DNA of 21,708 nucleotides from an uncultured Chlamydiae bacterium (GTDB lineage: Bacteria > Chlamydiota > Chlamydiia > Chlamydiales > SM23-39). This document shows, piece by piece, positions 15,015 to 21,708 of this stretch; the stretch's first letter is position 1, and each line of letters begins with the position of its first letter. The stretch lies in assembly GCA_903889795.1 (NCBI GenBank), contig CAISYW010000131.1, forward strand, positions 1 through 21,708. The letters run 5' to 3'. Below the pieces are notes generated by a model. The model made no database searches, was not told the origin of the DNA, and saw only the letters and a program-made list of their open reading frames with translations. A program made the position numbers and the translations under genes.

Positions 15015-15742
15015 CCATTTCCTATGATGGTACCCATTATTGCGGATGGCAGGTTCAATTGAATGGAAAATCCATTCAAACGGTTGTCCAAGCAGTTCTT
15101 GAAACAATCTTACGTCATCCCATTGCTCTCTCCGGCTCCGGCCGTACAGACTCGGGCGTCCATGCTTTAGGACAAACAGCCCATTTTGACAGCAATGATC
15201 TTATCGATCTGAATCGACTGCTCTATTCAATGAATGCTCTTCTTCCTCTGGATATCCGAATTATTAAAACAGAGCTCGTACCGGATGATTTTCATGCACG
15301 ATATTGGGCAACGGGAAAAGTCTATCACTACCATTTACATCTCGATCCCGTTTCAGATCCGATGACCCGGCTTTATCGAACGCCGGTTTACGGGAAGTTT
15401 GATCAAATGGCTCTGCATCTCGCAGCCAACCAATTTTTAGGCACTCACGATTTCATCGCTTTTGCCAACGACTCTCACAAAGGGGTTGCTGCGCACGATT
15501 CTATCCGCACTTTGAAACGCCTGGATATTGTCGAGCAAAATGGCGGACTGCGCCTCGAGTTCGAAGGCGATGGGTTTTTATATAAAATGGTTCGTAATAT
15601 CACGGGAACCCTACTGGACATCGCAGCTCACCGAAGATCAAGCAATGATATTGCGGCCCTCTTGCTAAAAAAACACCGTCAAGCAACAGGGCCAACAGCT
15701 CCTGCGCAGGGACTGTTTCTCATGCAGGTGAAATACGATTAA
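14999..15742 (+). CDS. truA: tRNA pseudouridine(38-40) synthase TruA
   Basis: TruA isomerises uridines 38-40 in the anticodon arm of tRNAs. The protein is 247 residues with the family start RIKLTISYDGTHYCGWQ, the catalytic aspartate Asp51 in GSGRTDSGVHALGQ, ARYWATGKVYHYHL, and the C-terminal FEGDGFLYKMVRNITGTL. I start at ATG 14999, which puts the conserved segment at the N terminus; an upstream in-frame start at 14978 would add 7 residues. It overlaps ispD by 16 bases. I see no terminator after its stop, although a new module starts within 25 bases. Confidence 0.95.
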   Translation: MRIKLTISYDGTHYCGWQVQLNGKSIQTVVQAVLETILRHPIALSGSGRTDSGVHALGQTAHFDSNDLIDLNRLLYSMNALLPLDIRIIKTELVPDDFHARYWATGKVYHYHLHLDPVSDPMTRLYRTPVYGKFDQMALHLAANQFLGTHDFIAFANDSHKGVAAHDSIRTLKRLDIVEQNGGLRLEFEGDGFLYKMVRNITGTLLDIAAHRRSSNDIAALLLKKHRQATGPTAPAQGLFLMQVKYD

Positions 15743-15765
15743 ATGTTATGCTGAACGTTCGGTAT

Positions 15766-15782
15766 AATATATTATATATTAA
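15766..15782 (+). repeat. Short direct repeat A, copy 2, with a TATAAT box
   Basis: AATATATTATATATTAA is identical to 3002-3018. The first bases overlap a consensus TATAAT at 15763-15768, which could be the -10 element for the exported kinase-like gene. No good -35 box is visible at the right distance. Confidence 0.55.
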
Positions 15783-15801
15783 CGTCCAACAGGAATGGAG
15801 G

Positions 15802-15820
15802 TTCCCAGCATCTCCATAAA
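15802..15820 (+). repeat. Short direct repeat B, copy 2
   Basis: TTCCCAGCATCTCCATAAA matches 3998-4016 at 18 of 19 positions. With preceding bases it forms a small hairpin, ATGGAG (15795-15800) and CTCCAT (15812-15817), which would cover the GGAGG at 15797-15801 and the ATG at 15795. Confidence 0.5.
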
Positions 15821-15824
15821 AAAT

Positions 15825-16703
15825 ATGATCATGATAAAACGATGGTTCATTGCCTGTATCTTATTTCTGTTTATTGCGATACACCCCTGCTTTGCACTTC
15901 ACAAAATTGCGATAGAAGGCATGCCTGGTGCCGGCAAAACGACAATTCAGTTGGATCTCATTGCTGAATTTGACCAATGTATTCTTTTTCCCGAATCCCA
16001 TCCGGAACCTGGAACCAAATCTGAAGAGTATTCTGAAAGCTGTGAAGGGGATATTTATCATCAAATGCAGATTACCCGAATGCAATTGATTGACCAACTA
16101 CCAAAAGAAATCGCAACAGTTCTGCTAGATCGTTCTTTCTATTCTAATTACGCCTATCAATTTGCCTTAGACCAAAATCGCAATACCCCTGAATTTGCAC
16201 AATACGTTCGACTCTTTCATCAAGATTTCGATAACAAAAAACTGGATTTAATCATCTTTTTAGATGCAAAGCCTGAAACGGGACTTTTAAGAAGAGGATT
16301 GCGAGGGGATAAAATCCCAAAACCGTGGACAGAAATAAAATTTCTTTCCGAATTAAGAAACTTTTATTTCCATGAACTTCCCAAGCTGACTAACACACCC
16401 ATTCTTTACATAGCAACCGATCAGGTTCCTTTTCATGAAGTAAAAGCAAAAGTGAAGCAGGAACTTCTGAAATGGATTCCATTACTGGAAAATACAAAAG
16501 TGGCTAAAGAAGAAGAAGAGAAAATAATCGCTTTTGCCAAGGAATACAATCTAGGAATTCATCATTCTCAAATAGTAAATGTTCTAGGCTTTCCGACGAT
16601 GTACTTTCGAGATCACGGCATTGTCTTGTTTGAAAACAGACCCATTTTTTTTAGTAATCGCGGGATAAAAAAAATGCTGCTTTATCAATCACATCCGCTT
16701 TGA
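15825..16703 (+). CDS. Exported P-loop nucleotide-kinase-like protein
   Basis: About 292 residues. A signal peptide is plain: basic MIMIKRW, a hydrophobic core FIACILFLFIAI, and a CFA cleavage site. Directly after it begins a thymidylate/deoxynucleoside-kinase-like fold: Walker A GMPGAGKTT, an ESHPEPGT stretch like the EPGGT of thymidylate kinases, LLDRSFYSNYAYQFAL (the DR-S/Y motif), LIIFLDAKPE, and an RRGLRGDK lid. Such kinases move phosphate from ATP to nucleosides or nucleotides in the cytoplasm, so export is odd. The last 80 residues (IHHSQIVNVLGFPT onward) are outside the family. ATG 15795 and 15831 are alternative starts; none has a well-placed ribosome-binding site. The glycosyltransferase downstream also has a signal peptide. 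The true substrate is unknown. Confidence 0.75.
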   Translation: MIMIKRWFIACILFLFIAIHPCFALHKIAIEGMPGAGKTTIQLDLIAEFDQCILFPESHPEPGTKSEEYSESCEGDIYHQMQITRMQLIDQLPKEIATVLLDRSFYSNYAYQFALDQNRNTPEFAQYVRLFHQDFDNKKLDLIIFLDAKPETGLLRRGLRGDKIPKPWTEIKFLSELRNFYFHELPKLTNTPILYIATDQVPFHEVKAKVKQELLKWIPLLENTKVAKEEEEKIIAFAKEYNLGIHHSQIVNVLGFPTMYFRDHGIVLFENRPIFFSNRGIKKMLLYQSHPL

Positions 16704-16839
16704 CAGGCGTTTGAACGCATCGCTTGCTTTGACCCATTCCTTTCGGGAAGGGTTGCAACGGCCCTCACAAAGTCTTCTTGTGCATAATTCGGCTGGATGG
16801 TTTAATTTCGCAAATTCAAAATTTCAACAAAAGAATTTC

Positions 16840-18345
16840 ATGTGCTGTAAAAAATTTTTTTTATTAGTTGCGTTACTAATCGGTCCTTTTTCTGTGAATA
16901 GTGACGAATTTCAGCCACTGGCTAACGATGTCGCTGTTGTTCAGCTTTCATACGATGGAGTCAATTCTTGGGATTGCGGAGTGGGAACAGTGGTGTTGCA
17001 GATAAAAAAAATTCTTCAGGAACTGAACGTCCAATATCCGACCTTTCACTCGAAGATTTATTTGCTTACACCGAATTATGACATAACCTTGCCGGAATAT
17101 TCAGCGGATATTCTCAAAAAAAATTTTGCTGATTGTCAAAATTCCGGCGGAAATCTTGTCCTATTGTCAACTCAAACCCAATTGACAACTCAAAAAAACG
17201 ATCAATTTTTTGGAGATCCCGAACAATGGCAGGAGCTATGCCAAACAGGTGCTGATGAATGTGCAAAAATCATCAACCAAAACCCATTTACCGTTGTGCT
17301 GGCGCACGATACGGCTTTTGCTCAACTTCCGATGCAATTGAAACGGTTGGAACAAACGGGGAAAATTCACCAACCCTACAAAGCGTTGTGGGTTCCCCAT
17401 TCTACCAGTTGGTCATACAACGGACATACCGATTTTACCCCCGCTTGGCCAGAGCGTCATCATTGGGAATTAATGGCGTTTCAAAAAGCTTCAGAATACG
17501 GTTATCAAATCGGCTATTTATGTGAAACGATCAAAAAACATATAAAAGATGAGCCGTTCAACGTTCCCGAGTCTTCTCTTTGTCCTTTTCGAACGGGGAT
17601 TATTCGCGATAAATATCTTCATCAGCACTCATTGGATAAAATTGCCACTGAATTAACTAAACGATCCATCCCGCTTGACAAGCAGCTTCTCTTTTCGATC
17701 GGTCGCGCCACTTATTTGAAAGGCCAGGATATTGTTCTCGAAATCTATCGATGTTTAAAACCGATCTATCCCGATCTGCACCTTGTTTTATTAGCGCCCA
17801 AATCAGGCCACTGTCCTGAATTTATCGAGCTTCTAAAAAAGCGCAACCAAGAGGAACATCTAAATGCCACCATCATCGAGACCTTTGATTCTGATTTAGC
17901 GGACTTCATTTATCAATGGCCCCTAACAAATCTCATTTTACTTTTATCTCGGGAAGACACACAGCCGCTTACCGTAATGGAAGCTCGTGCAAACCCCCAA
18001 AACTGCGTTGTTTTAGTAAGCAACCGAGGAGGAATGGGCGCTCAGGTGTGTGATGGAAAAGATGGGTTTATCTGCAATATTGATGGTTTGCCCCAAATCA
18101 TTTCTGAACCATTAACATTCTGCCCAATCATAAAAATGATTGTCGAAAAAACAAAATTTATTCTCAATCTTCCGAATCAAGAAAGAGATGTAATTATTCA
18201 AAATGGTAAAGAACTAATTAGTGAAAAATATGACATGCGAGAGGTGATGAAGAGCAATTTGCTTCGGCTCATCAATGATCCGGCTGTAGCGCCTTCAGCC
18301 ATTGAAGAGAACCTTGACATCCTCCCCTTCCTAAAGAGGTACTAA
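16840..18345 (+). CDS. Exported GT4-like glycosyltransferase
   Basis: 501 residues from ATG 16840. The N terminus MCCKKFFLLVALLIGPFSVNS is a signal peptide, which is why I prefer this start to TTG 16711, although no strong ribosome-binding site is seen. The mature part is GT-B: an N-terminal half including LAHDTAF and ALWVPHSTSWS, then LLFSIGRATYLKGQDIVLEIYRCLK (284-307), LHLVLLAP, and the donor-binding end EDTQPLTVMEARA (Asp373 and Glu381 in an acidic-x7-Glu spacing) with VLVSNRGGMGAQVCDGKDGF. GT4 enzymes transfer sugar from nucleotide sugars, normally in the cytoplasm, so a signal peptide suggests action outside the bacterium. The last residues, LDILPFLK, are encoded by repeat C, the IS-end-like sequence at 18314. 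Confidence 0.8.
   Translation: MCCKKFFLLVALLIGPFSVNSDEFQPLANDVAVVQLSYDGVNSWDCGVGTVVLQIKKILQELNVQYPTFHSKIYLLTPNYDITLPEYSADILKKNFADCQNSGGNLVLLSTQTQLTTQKNDQFFGDPEQWQELCQTGADECAKIINQNPFTVVLAHDTAFAQLPMQLKRLEQTGKIHQPYKALWVPHSTSWSYNGHTDFTPAWPERHHWELMAFQKASEYGYQIGYLCETIKKHIKDEPFNVPESSLCPFRTGIIRDKYLHQHSLDKIATELTKRSIPLDKQLLFSIGRATYLKGQDIVLEIYRCLKPIYPDLHLVLLAPKSGHCPEFIELLKKRNQEEHLNATIIETFDSDLADFIYQWPLTNLILLLSREDTQPLTVMEARANPQNCVVLVSNRGGMGAQVCDGKDGFICNIDGLPQIISEPLTFCPIIKMIVEKTKFILNLPNQERDVIIQNGKELISEKYDMREVMKSNLLRLINDPAVAPSAIEENLDILPFLKRY
18314..18336 (+). repeat. IS-end-like repeat C, copy 2, inside the glycosyltransferase 3' end
   Basis: Identical over 23 bases to 3795-3817 (TTGACATCCTCCCCTTCC then TAAAG). 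The second arm of the hairpin (GGAAGGGG at the other copy) is missing here: sequence diverges to AGGTACTAA, giving the stop codon. It therefore looks like a truncated element end or a recombination junction. Confidence 0.65.
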
Positions 18346-18387
18346 TCCACTCGTCAAATTCGATAATTTTTTCGCTAGTTCGATTTA

Positions 18388-18428
18388 TCGCAAAGCGACA
18401 TATCCTTTTGGCCATAGTCGCTTTGCGA
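18388..18428. terminator. Inverted repeat between convergent genes
   Basis: TCGCAAAGCGAC (18388-18399) and GTCGCTTTGCGA (18417-18428) form a perfect 12-base stem with a 17-base loop. It lies between the glycosyltransferase (rightward) and the CE-clan-like gene (leftward), so a shared transcript end is likely. There is no proper T run on the right side, and only an interrupted one on the minus strand. Confidence 0.5.
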
Positions 18429-18491
18429 GAAATTCAAAACCAGCGGAAAAAGAGCGATTTGACTCCGAACGGCGTTCAGATCAAATTCTGA

Positions 18492-19841
18492 TTAATAGGT
18501 GCCAAAAATCTTTTGCAGCGCGCAAGGAATAGGCTTAATCGGCACGATGTCGGAATTAAAATAACGGGTCATCAGATAAACAATATCCGTAAATCTCTTC
18601 TGTTCAACATAAAAATTCACAACATTGCCTTCAGGTGTTGTACGAATGACCTGATCCACACTTTTGTGGAGAGCTTTTAAATCTTGAAATGTATCAACTG
18701 TCCCCTCCCCGTGGGCATAACGAATAAACCGAGGAATCGGCGGGCTCAATACAGGTGGATGCTGCTGATAATAATCAAACTTTTTAACCGATTGGGTTAC
18801 CTTCATCATCTCGGGAGGAAGTGTGTCAATCTCGTAAACGGCAACATCGGAACCAATTTGTAAGTCATGATTGACGCACCGAGGCAAATGCTCCTGCTCT
18901 TGCGAAAAATAAAAATCGATTATGTTTACACCCTGATGAATGTGTCGTTCACACAAATTTTTCAAATCGAGCAAGGAAAACGTAACACAACCCACTTCAC
19001 TATTTTGACGTTTATTTTTATAACTATATAATTCTAATTTTCCTCGCAAATCAGATCTGTTTTGATAACTTTCAATCAAAAATTTAAGAGCAGCGCTAAT
19101 CTGAGTTTTGTCTTGAACGCTTGAAATCGAATGTCCCAAAGAATCAAAAATAAAGAGATGAGTGATTCCATTTCGTTTCAAAGCGAAAAGAGGAACAACA
19201 TGAGGATCATCGGATTGAAGATCGTTATGCAGAATACACCCACGGATTTGATCTGAATCAGATTGAATAATCTGATCAACGAATCCTCGAAGGGCTGATA
19301 AATTCTGATAGCTAAACATTCCAACCGGATAATGAAATTCTTCCTCATAAAATCGAAACATCTCATTGATCGCCATAGGACTCAGGCTCGGTCCCTCAGA
19401 CAAATCGTCCGTATCAATATCAAAGAAAAATTGATTGATCTCCGGCCTAAGATTGCGCAGTGCAACTAATACCTTAAAAAACAACTTTTTGGAATCATAG
19501 ACAATAAATTCAGATAGCAATTTCATAAACATTAGCAGTTCAACCGGATTGCGATTTGCAATTAATAGATCCGTCAACCGATAAACCTCGACAAGGTCTC
19601 TTTGCCCAAGCGGATTTTCTTGATTCCTTAAAGCGAGATCTCTTAACAATCGATGCGCATTGTCCCACCAATCGGGTCTTTTAGGATGATAAACCAATCG
19701 CGACGGAGAAGGAGGAAGAGGGCGAATAAGAGTATTGACTCTTTGGGGAGAAATCATACTTTTTTGCAGAATATTTGCACGAATACCCTGACCTGGTGGC
19801 GTAGTGGGGCGATCTAAAACAGAAGGTGTTCTGCCTGCCAT
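18492..19841 (-). CDS. Putative CE-clan cysteine enzyme (ULP1/YopJ-like), candidate effector
   Basis: A 449-residue protein I cannot name by family. The N terminus is Pro- and Arg-rich (RPTTPPGQG, PLPPSPSR) without a signal peptide, and a helical region follows. The middle carries an ordered set of residues like CE-clan proteases and acetyltransferases: DPHVVPLFALKRNGITHLFIFDSLG with His214 and Asp233, then KRQNSEVGCVTFSLLDL with Gln279 and Cys285. In ULP1/ChlaDub-type proteins the pattern is H...DSL...Q-N-x-x-x-C, and in YopJ it is H-E-C; the 19-residue His-acid spacing equals that recalled for YopJ (109/128). These families remove ubiquitin-like modifiers or acetylate host proteins. The C-terminal 160 residues (with PPVLSPPIPRF) are unknown. 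Start ATG 19841 has a distant AAGGA. Confidence 0.55.
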   Translation of the reverse strand: MAGRTPSVLDRPTTPPGQGIRANILQKSMISPQRVNTLIRPLPPSPSRLVYHPKRPDWWDNAHRLLRDLALRNQENPLGQRDLVEVYRLTDLLIANRNPVELLMFMKLLSEFIVYDSKKLFFKVLVALRNLRPEINQFFFDIDTDDLSEGPSLSPMAINEMFRFYEEEFHYPVGMFSYQNLSALRGFVDQIIQSDSDQIRGCILHNDLQSDDPHVVPLFALKRNGITHLFIFDSLGHSISSVQDKTQISAALKFLIESYQNRSDLRGKLELYSYKNKRQNSEVGCVTFSLLDLKNLCERHIHQGVNIIDFYFSQEQEHLPRCVNHDLQIGSDVAVYEIDTLPPEMMKVTQSVKKFDYYQQHPPVLSPPIPRFIRYAHGEGTVDTFQDLKALHKSVDQVIRTTPEGNVVNFYVEQKRFTDIVYLMTRYFNSDIVPIKPIPCALQKIFGTY

Positions 19842-19970
19842 AATATTTTACATCCTTATGATTTAACACATAAACCTAAACAGACTGCTCCTCTCACATC
19901 AAGGAAACGCTGGAAAACCCCATATTTGCAGCCAATATAAAACCCACGATAACACAGGTTCTTTAAAAGA

Positions 19971-20031
19971 ATTATATAACATCTTAATATTATTTAGCAA
20001 GCCACTTTGTCGGTTTGCTAATGCTAGCAAA
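19971..20031 (-). promoter_or_regulatory. Candidate promoter with TAGCAA/TTGCTA operator-like repeats
   Basis: On the minus strand TTGCTA (20000-19995) and a perfect TATAAT (19976-19971), spacing 18, could drive the CE-clan-like gene, leaving a leader of about 125 bases. The hexamer TAGCAA or its complement occurs three times: 19995-20000, within 20014-20020 and within 20025-20031. The middle copy can pair with either neighbour (a TTTGCTA/TAGCAAA hairpin or a longer TTAGCAAgCC/GGtTTGCTAA one). One copy overlaps the -35 box, which would suit a repressor site. Confidence 0.4.
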
Positions 20032-20111
20032 GACTTGAGACTTGAAGGTAGGTTGATGTCGTATATTTTTGACCTTAAGTGACATAGAATTAAAAACAAA
20101 CTTGCCAGGTT

Positions 20112-20783
20112 TTAAAACAGATTTTCAGGAATTACCTCAAAAGATTCAAAATGTAAGAAGGTTCCTTGTGTTGCCAGTTCCAGCAAAGGATGTTGAGATG
20201 AGCAGATCAAAACAGATAAAGCGCTCGTTTGCTGCAAGGCTTGCAGCCCGCGAATACTATCCTCAAAACCGATGATTCGATCCCCCTGTTGCGCACAAAG
20301 AGCAATCGCACGCAAATAGCCTTCAGGATCAGGCTTGGGCTTTTCATAATCTTCTCTCGTAATCCACCTTGGGATTGTATGCAAAATGGGAAGCTGCGAC
20401 GAAATGAGCCTAGTCTGCTCTAGCGACGAATTCGTCACGACGCAGCGGCGAATGCCAGCTGTAGCCAGCTCTTTGAGCAGAAGCTCAACACCCGGCATCA
20501 ACTCCACTTTTCCTGAAAGAAGCAAATTGAGATAAGCCTGTTTTTTTTCCCCGTATAGAATTCCCCAATTTGGATCAAGGTCAGCAAAAGCAGCATATAG
20601 AGCGTCGCGCAAAGCCGTCGAATTCAAATGAGCCAATTCGCAAAATTGAGCAAAGCTCCAGTCCAAAATATGGCCCCGCGCAGCCATCATATTCACATAT
20701 GCCTGATAGTGAAGATGCTCGGTATTGACAAGCAAGCCATCAAAATCGAAAAGAAATAACTGAAAGTGTCGTATCCAATTCAT
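20112..20783 (-). CDS. HAD-superfamily phosphatase, phosphoglycolate-phosphatase/beta-PGM type
   Basis: 224 residues from ATG 20783. Motif I is LFLFDFDGLLVNTE (Asp13 nucleophile, Asp15 acid/base), motif II is RRCVVTNSS, the conserved Lys is in EKPKPDPEGYLRAI, and motif IV is IIGFEDSIRGLQA. The insert between motif I and II is a small helical cap, as in subfamily I HAD enzymes that act on sugar phosphates and phosphoglycolate. The substrate is not clear. TTG at 20858 would extend the N terminus by 25 residues that do not look conserved. In C. trachomatis a HAD phosphatase (CT464, from memory) directly follows truA; here about 4.4 kb of accessory genes separate the two, and the gene points left. 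Confidence 0.88.
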   Translation of the reverse strand: MNWIRHFQLFLFDFDGLLVNTEHLHYQAYVNMMAARGHILDWSFAQFCELAHLNSTALRDALYAAFADLDPNWGILYGEKKQAYLNLLLSGKVELMPGVELLLKELATAGIRRCVVTNSSLEQTRLISSQLPILHTIPRWITREDYEKPKPDPEGYLRAIALCAQQGDRIIGFEDSIRGLQALQQTSALSVLICSSQHPLLELATQGTFLHFESFEVIPENLF

Positions 20784-20844
20784 AAACTTGTTTAGATTCC
20801 TTAATTCGAGTATTTCCAATATCGGACCCAAGAAGATGAGGGAT

Positions 20845-21708
20845 ATGTCACTTTCCAACTCCGATCAAGATCCCCCGGTTTGGGTCAATTATTTTTACTT
20901 CGGCCTGTTATTTTCCATCTTAATCTTATTAAGCTTCAGCGGAGTCATGGTACGAGAAGATCTTGGCGGCTCACAGATCTTTTTTTTACTCTACTCAATC
21001 GGCGAAGCAGCCCTCGAAGTGACTCTCTTTATTTTCTCCGGCTGGGCGATCCGCCGATTCCTGCCCAAAATCTGGTTTACCATTTATATCGGACTGACTT
21101 TTGTCTGCTTTATTTTGCACCTCATCGACTTTATGCTCGATCGAATTATCAATTTTACGATCTGGGAAACGATTGAGTTTGTTTTTGATGAATCATTTGA
21201 CAACTTTCTTCATATGCTGGCGGCGTCAGGACTGCCTATTTGGGTCTGGTTTGGATTCTTCGCGCTTTTAGCCATGATTCCCATTATCGGAATTATAATA
21301 TATCGCATGACTGAATGGGTAACAGATCAAAAACCGCTGGGCGTTCGGCTCGACATTTTTCTACAGGTATTCTTCTGCATCCCCATCGCGCTATTTTTAT
21401 GGGATTTTTCAGCTTCTCGCGTTCTTCATCGCGAAGCCCATCTTTCCTTCATCAAGTCCCTCCCATGGAAGGTCACATTTCTCCATCCCCACATTCCCCT
21501 TCTCCACCTGTCGCATCCATTAGCCCCGACCAAGACAGCGAAACAGATCGACGATTCCGTGAACGCCTTTTCCCACCCGCTCGCGCACAAACCCAACATT
21601 TATCTCTTCATCGCCGAAGCGATCCGAGACGATGTCATTCGTCCCGAAATCGCCCCGGCTCTCTCCCAATTTCGCGATGAAAATTCAAATGGCTACCTAA
21701 GTCTTTCG
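20845..21708 (+). CDS. Membrane-anchored sulfatase/alkaline-phosphatase-superfamily protein, N-terminal part
   Basis: The frame from ATG 20845 (GAGGG just upstream) stays open to the window end, giving 288 residues. Membrane segments lie at about 15-35, 43-66, 76-95, 131-153 and 168-187. After a roughly 55-residue linker comes KPNIYLFIAEAIRDDVIRPEIAPALSQF (249-276), the first strand and metal-binding acidic position of the alkaline-phosphatase/sulfatase fold, as in membrane enzymes that transfer phosphoethanolamine or glycerophosphate (EptA, LtaS types): N-terminal membrane helices, then an external catalytic domain. GYLSLS at the window edge would be just before the catalytic Thr/Ser region, so activity cannot be judged. 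It diverges from the HAD gene with 61 bases between starts. Confidence 0.75.
   Translation, partial: MSLSNSDQDPPVWVNYFYFGLLFSILILLSFSGVMVREDLGGSQIFFLLYSIGEAALEVTLFIFSGWAIRRFLPKIWFTIYIGLTFVCFILHLIDFMLDRIINFTIWETIEFVFDESFDNFLHMLAASGLPIWVWFGFFALLAMIPIIGIIIYRMTEWVTDQKPLGVRLDIFLQVFFCIPIALFLWDFSASRVLHREAHLSFIKSLPWKVTFLHPHIPLLHLSHPLAPTKTAKQIDDSVNAFSHPLAHKPNIYLFIAEAIRDDVIRPEIAPALSQFRDENSNGYLSLS

Noticed and set aside
15825..16703. Calling the kinase-like gene tmk (thymidylate kinase)
   Set aside because: The signal peptide and the extra C-terminal 80 residues argue against the housekeeping enzyme.
16729..16755. TTGACCCATTCC...GGGAAGGG, a weak hairpin between kinase and glycosyltransferase, reminiscent of repeat C
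   Set aside because: It shares only TTGAC and a CC-rich arm with repeat C; the stem is poor, so a relation cannot be supported.
16711..16839. N-terminal extension of the glycosyltransferase from TTG 16711
   Set aside because: The signal peptide begins at ATG 16840 and an extension of 43 residues would bury it.
20880..21176. Rightward 98-codon frame
   Set aside because: It is also a shifted frame within the membrane part of the sulfatase-superfamily gene.
21315..21680. Rightward 121-codon frame rich in Ser, Pro and Arg
   Set aside because: It is the shifted frame of the sulfatase-superfamily gene, which is open from 20845 to the end.
1..21708. tRNA, rRNA or CRISPR arrays
   Set aside because: I saw no tRNA-like cloverleaf with CCA-adjacent arms, no rRNA signature and no regularly spaced repeats.

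Overview
The window most likely comes from an environmental chlamydia (order Chlamydiales, Parachlamydia-like). The main reason is gene neighbourhood. An RF2 gene (prfB), a small stand-alone SWIB-domain protein, yebC, a GNAT acetyltransferase, ispD, truA and a HAD phosphatase lie close together. From memory, Chlamydia trachomatis carries the same set as CT457-CT464. Chlamydial genomes are also among the few bacterial ones with SWIB proteins. This placement rests on recalled synteny and was not checked by a search.

Layout. (1) 1-3745: AT-rich, rightward surface-sugar or small-molecule genes: the end of a zinc-type alcohol dehydrogenase, a compact single-chain thiamine-diphosphate enzyme, a PfkB/HldE-like kinase and an FkbM-like methyltransferase. 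A piece resembling group II intron RNA sits in the gap at 2720-2870. (2) 3746-7040: a terminal hairpin resembling IS200/IS605 ends, a GadC-type amino-acid antiporter, and an unrecognised protein with paired hydrophobic segments of the kind seen in chlamydial inclusion-membrane proteins. (3) 7046-7224: a long imperfect palindrome (MITE-like) filling the gap between two convergent genes. (4) 7227-10707: a tightly packed leftward operon prfB > GNAT > GNAT > SprT-like > yebC. prfB keeps its programmed +1 frameshift. (5) 10940-15742: an alanine-rich repeat protein with a good promoter, a UGP3-like nucleotidyltransferase homologue, SWIB, ispD and truA. (6) 15766-19841: accessory genes between truA and the HAD phosphatase: a P-loop nucleotide-kinase-like protein and a GT4-like glycosyltransferase, each with an N-terminal signal peptide, and a leftward gene whose motifs suggest a CE-clan (ULP1/YopJ-type) cysteine enzyme. 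(7) 20112-21708: a HAD phosphatase and a divergent membrane-anchored sulfatase/alkaline-phosphatase-superfamily protein that runs off the window.

The most unusual structure is a set of three short sequences, each present twice. They border both the FkbM module (3002-4016) and the exported kinase/glycosyltransferase module (15766-18336). The right-hand one matches the stem of an IS200/IS605-type end, and in the second copy it encodes the last residues of the glycosyltransferase. This suggests that one family of mobile or recombining units delivered surface- and host-interaction genes to two places. The exported kinase plus glycosyltransferase pair and the neighbouring CE-clan-like protein are the best candidates here for undescribed host-directed functions.
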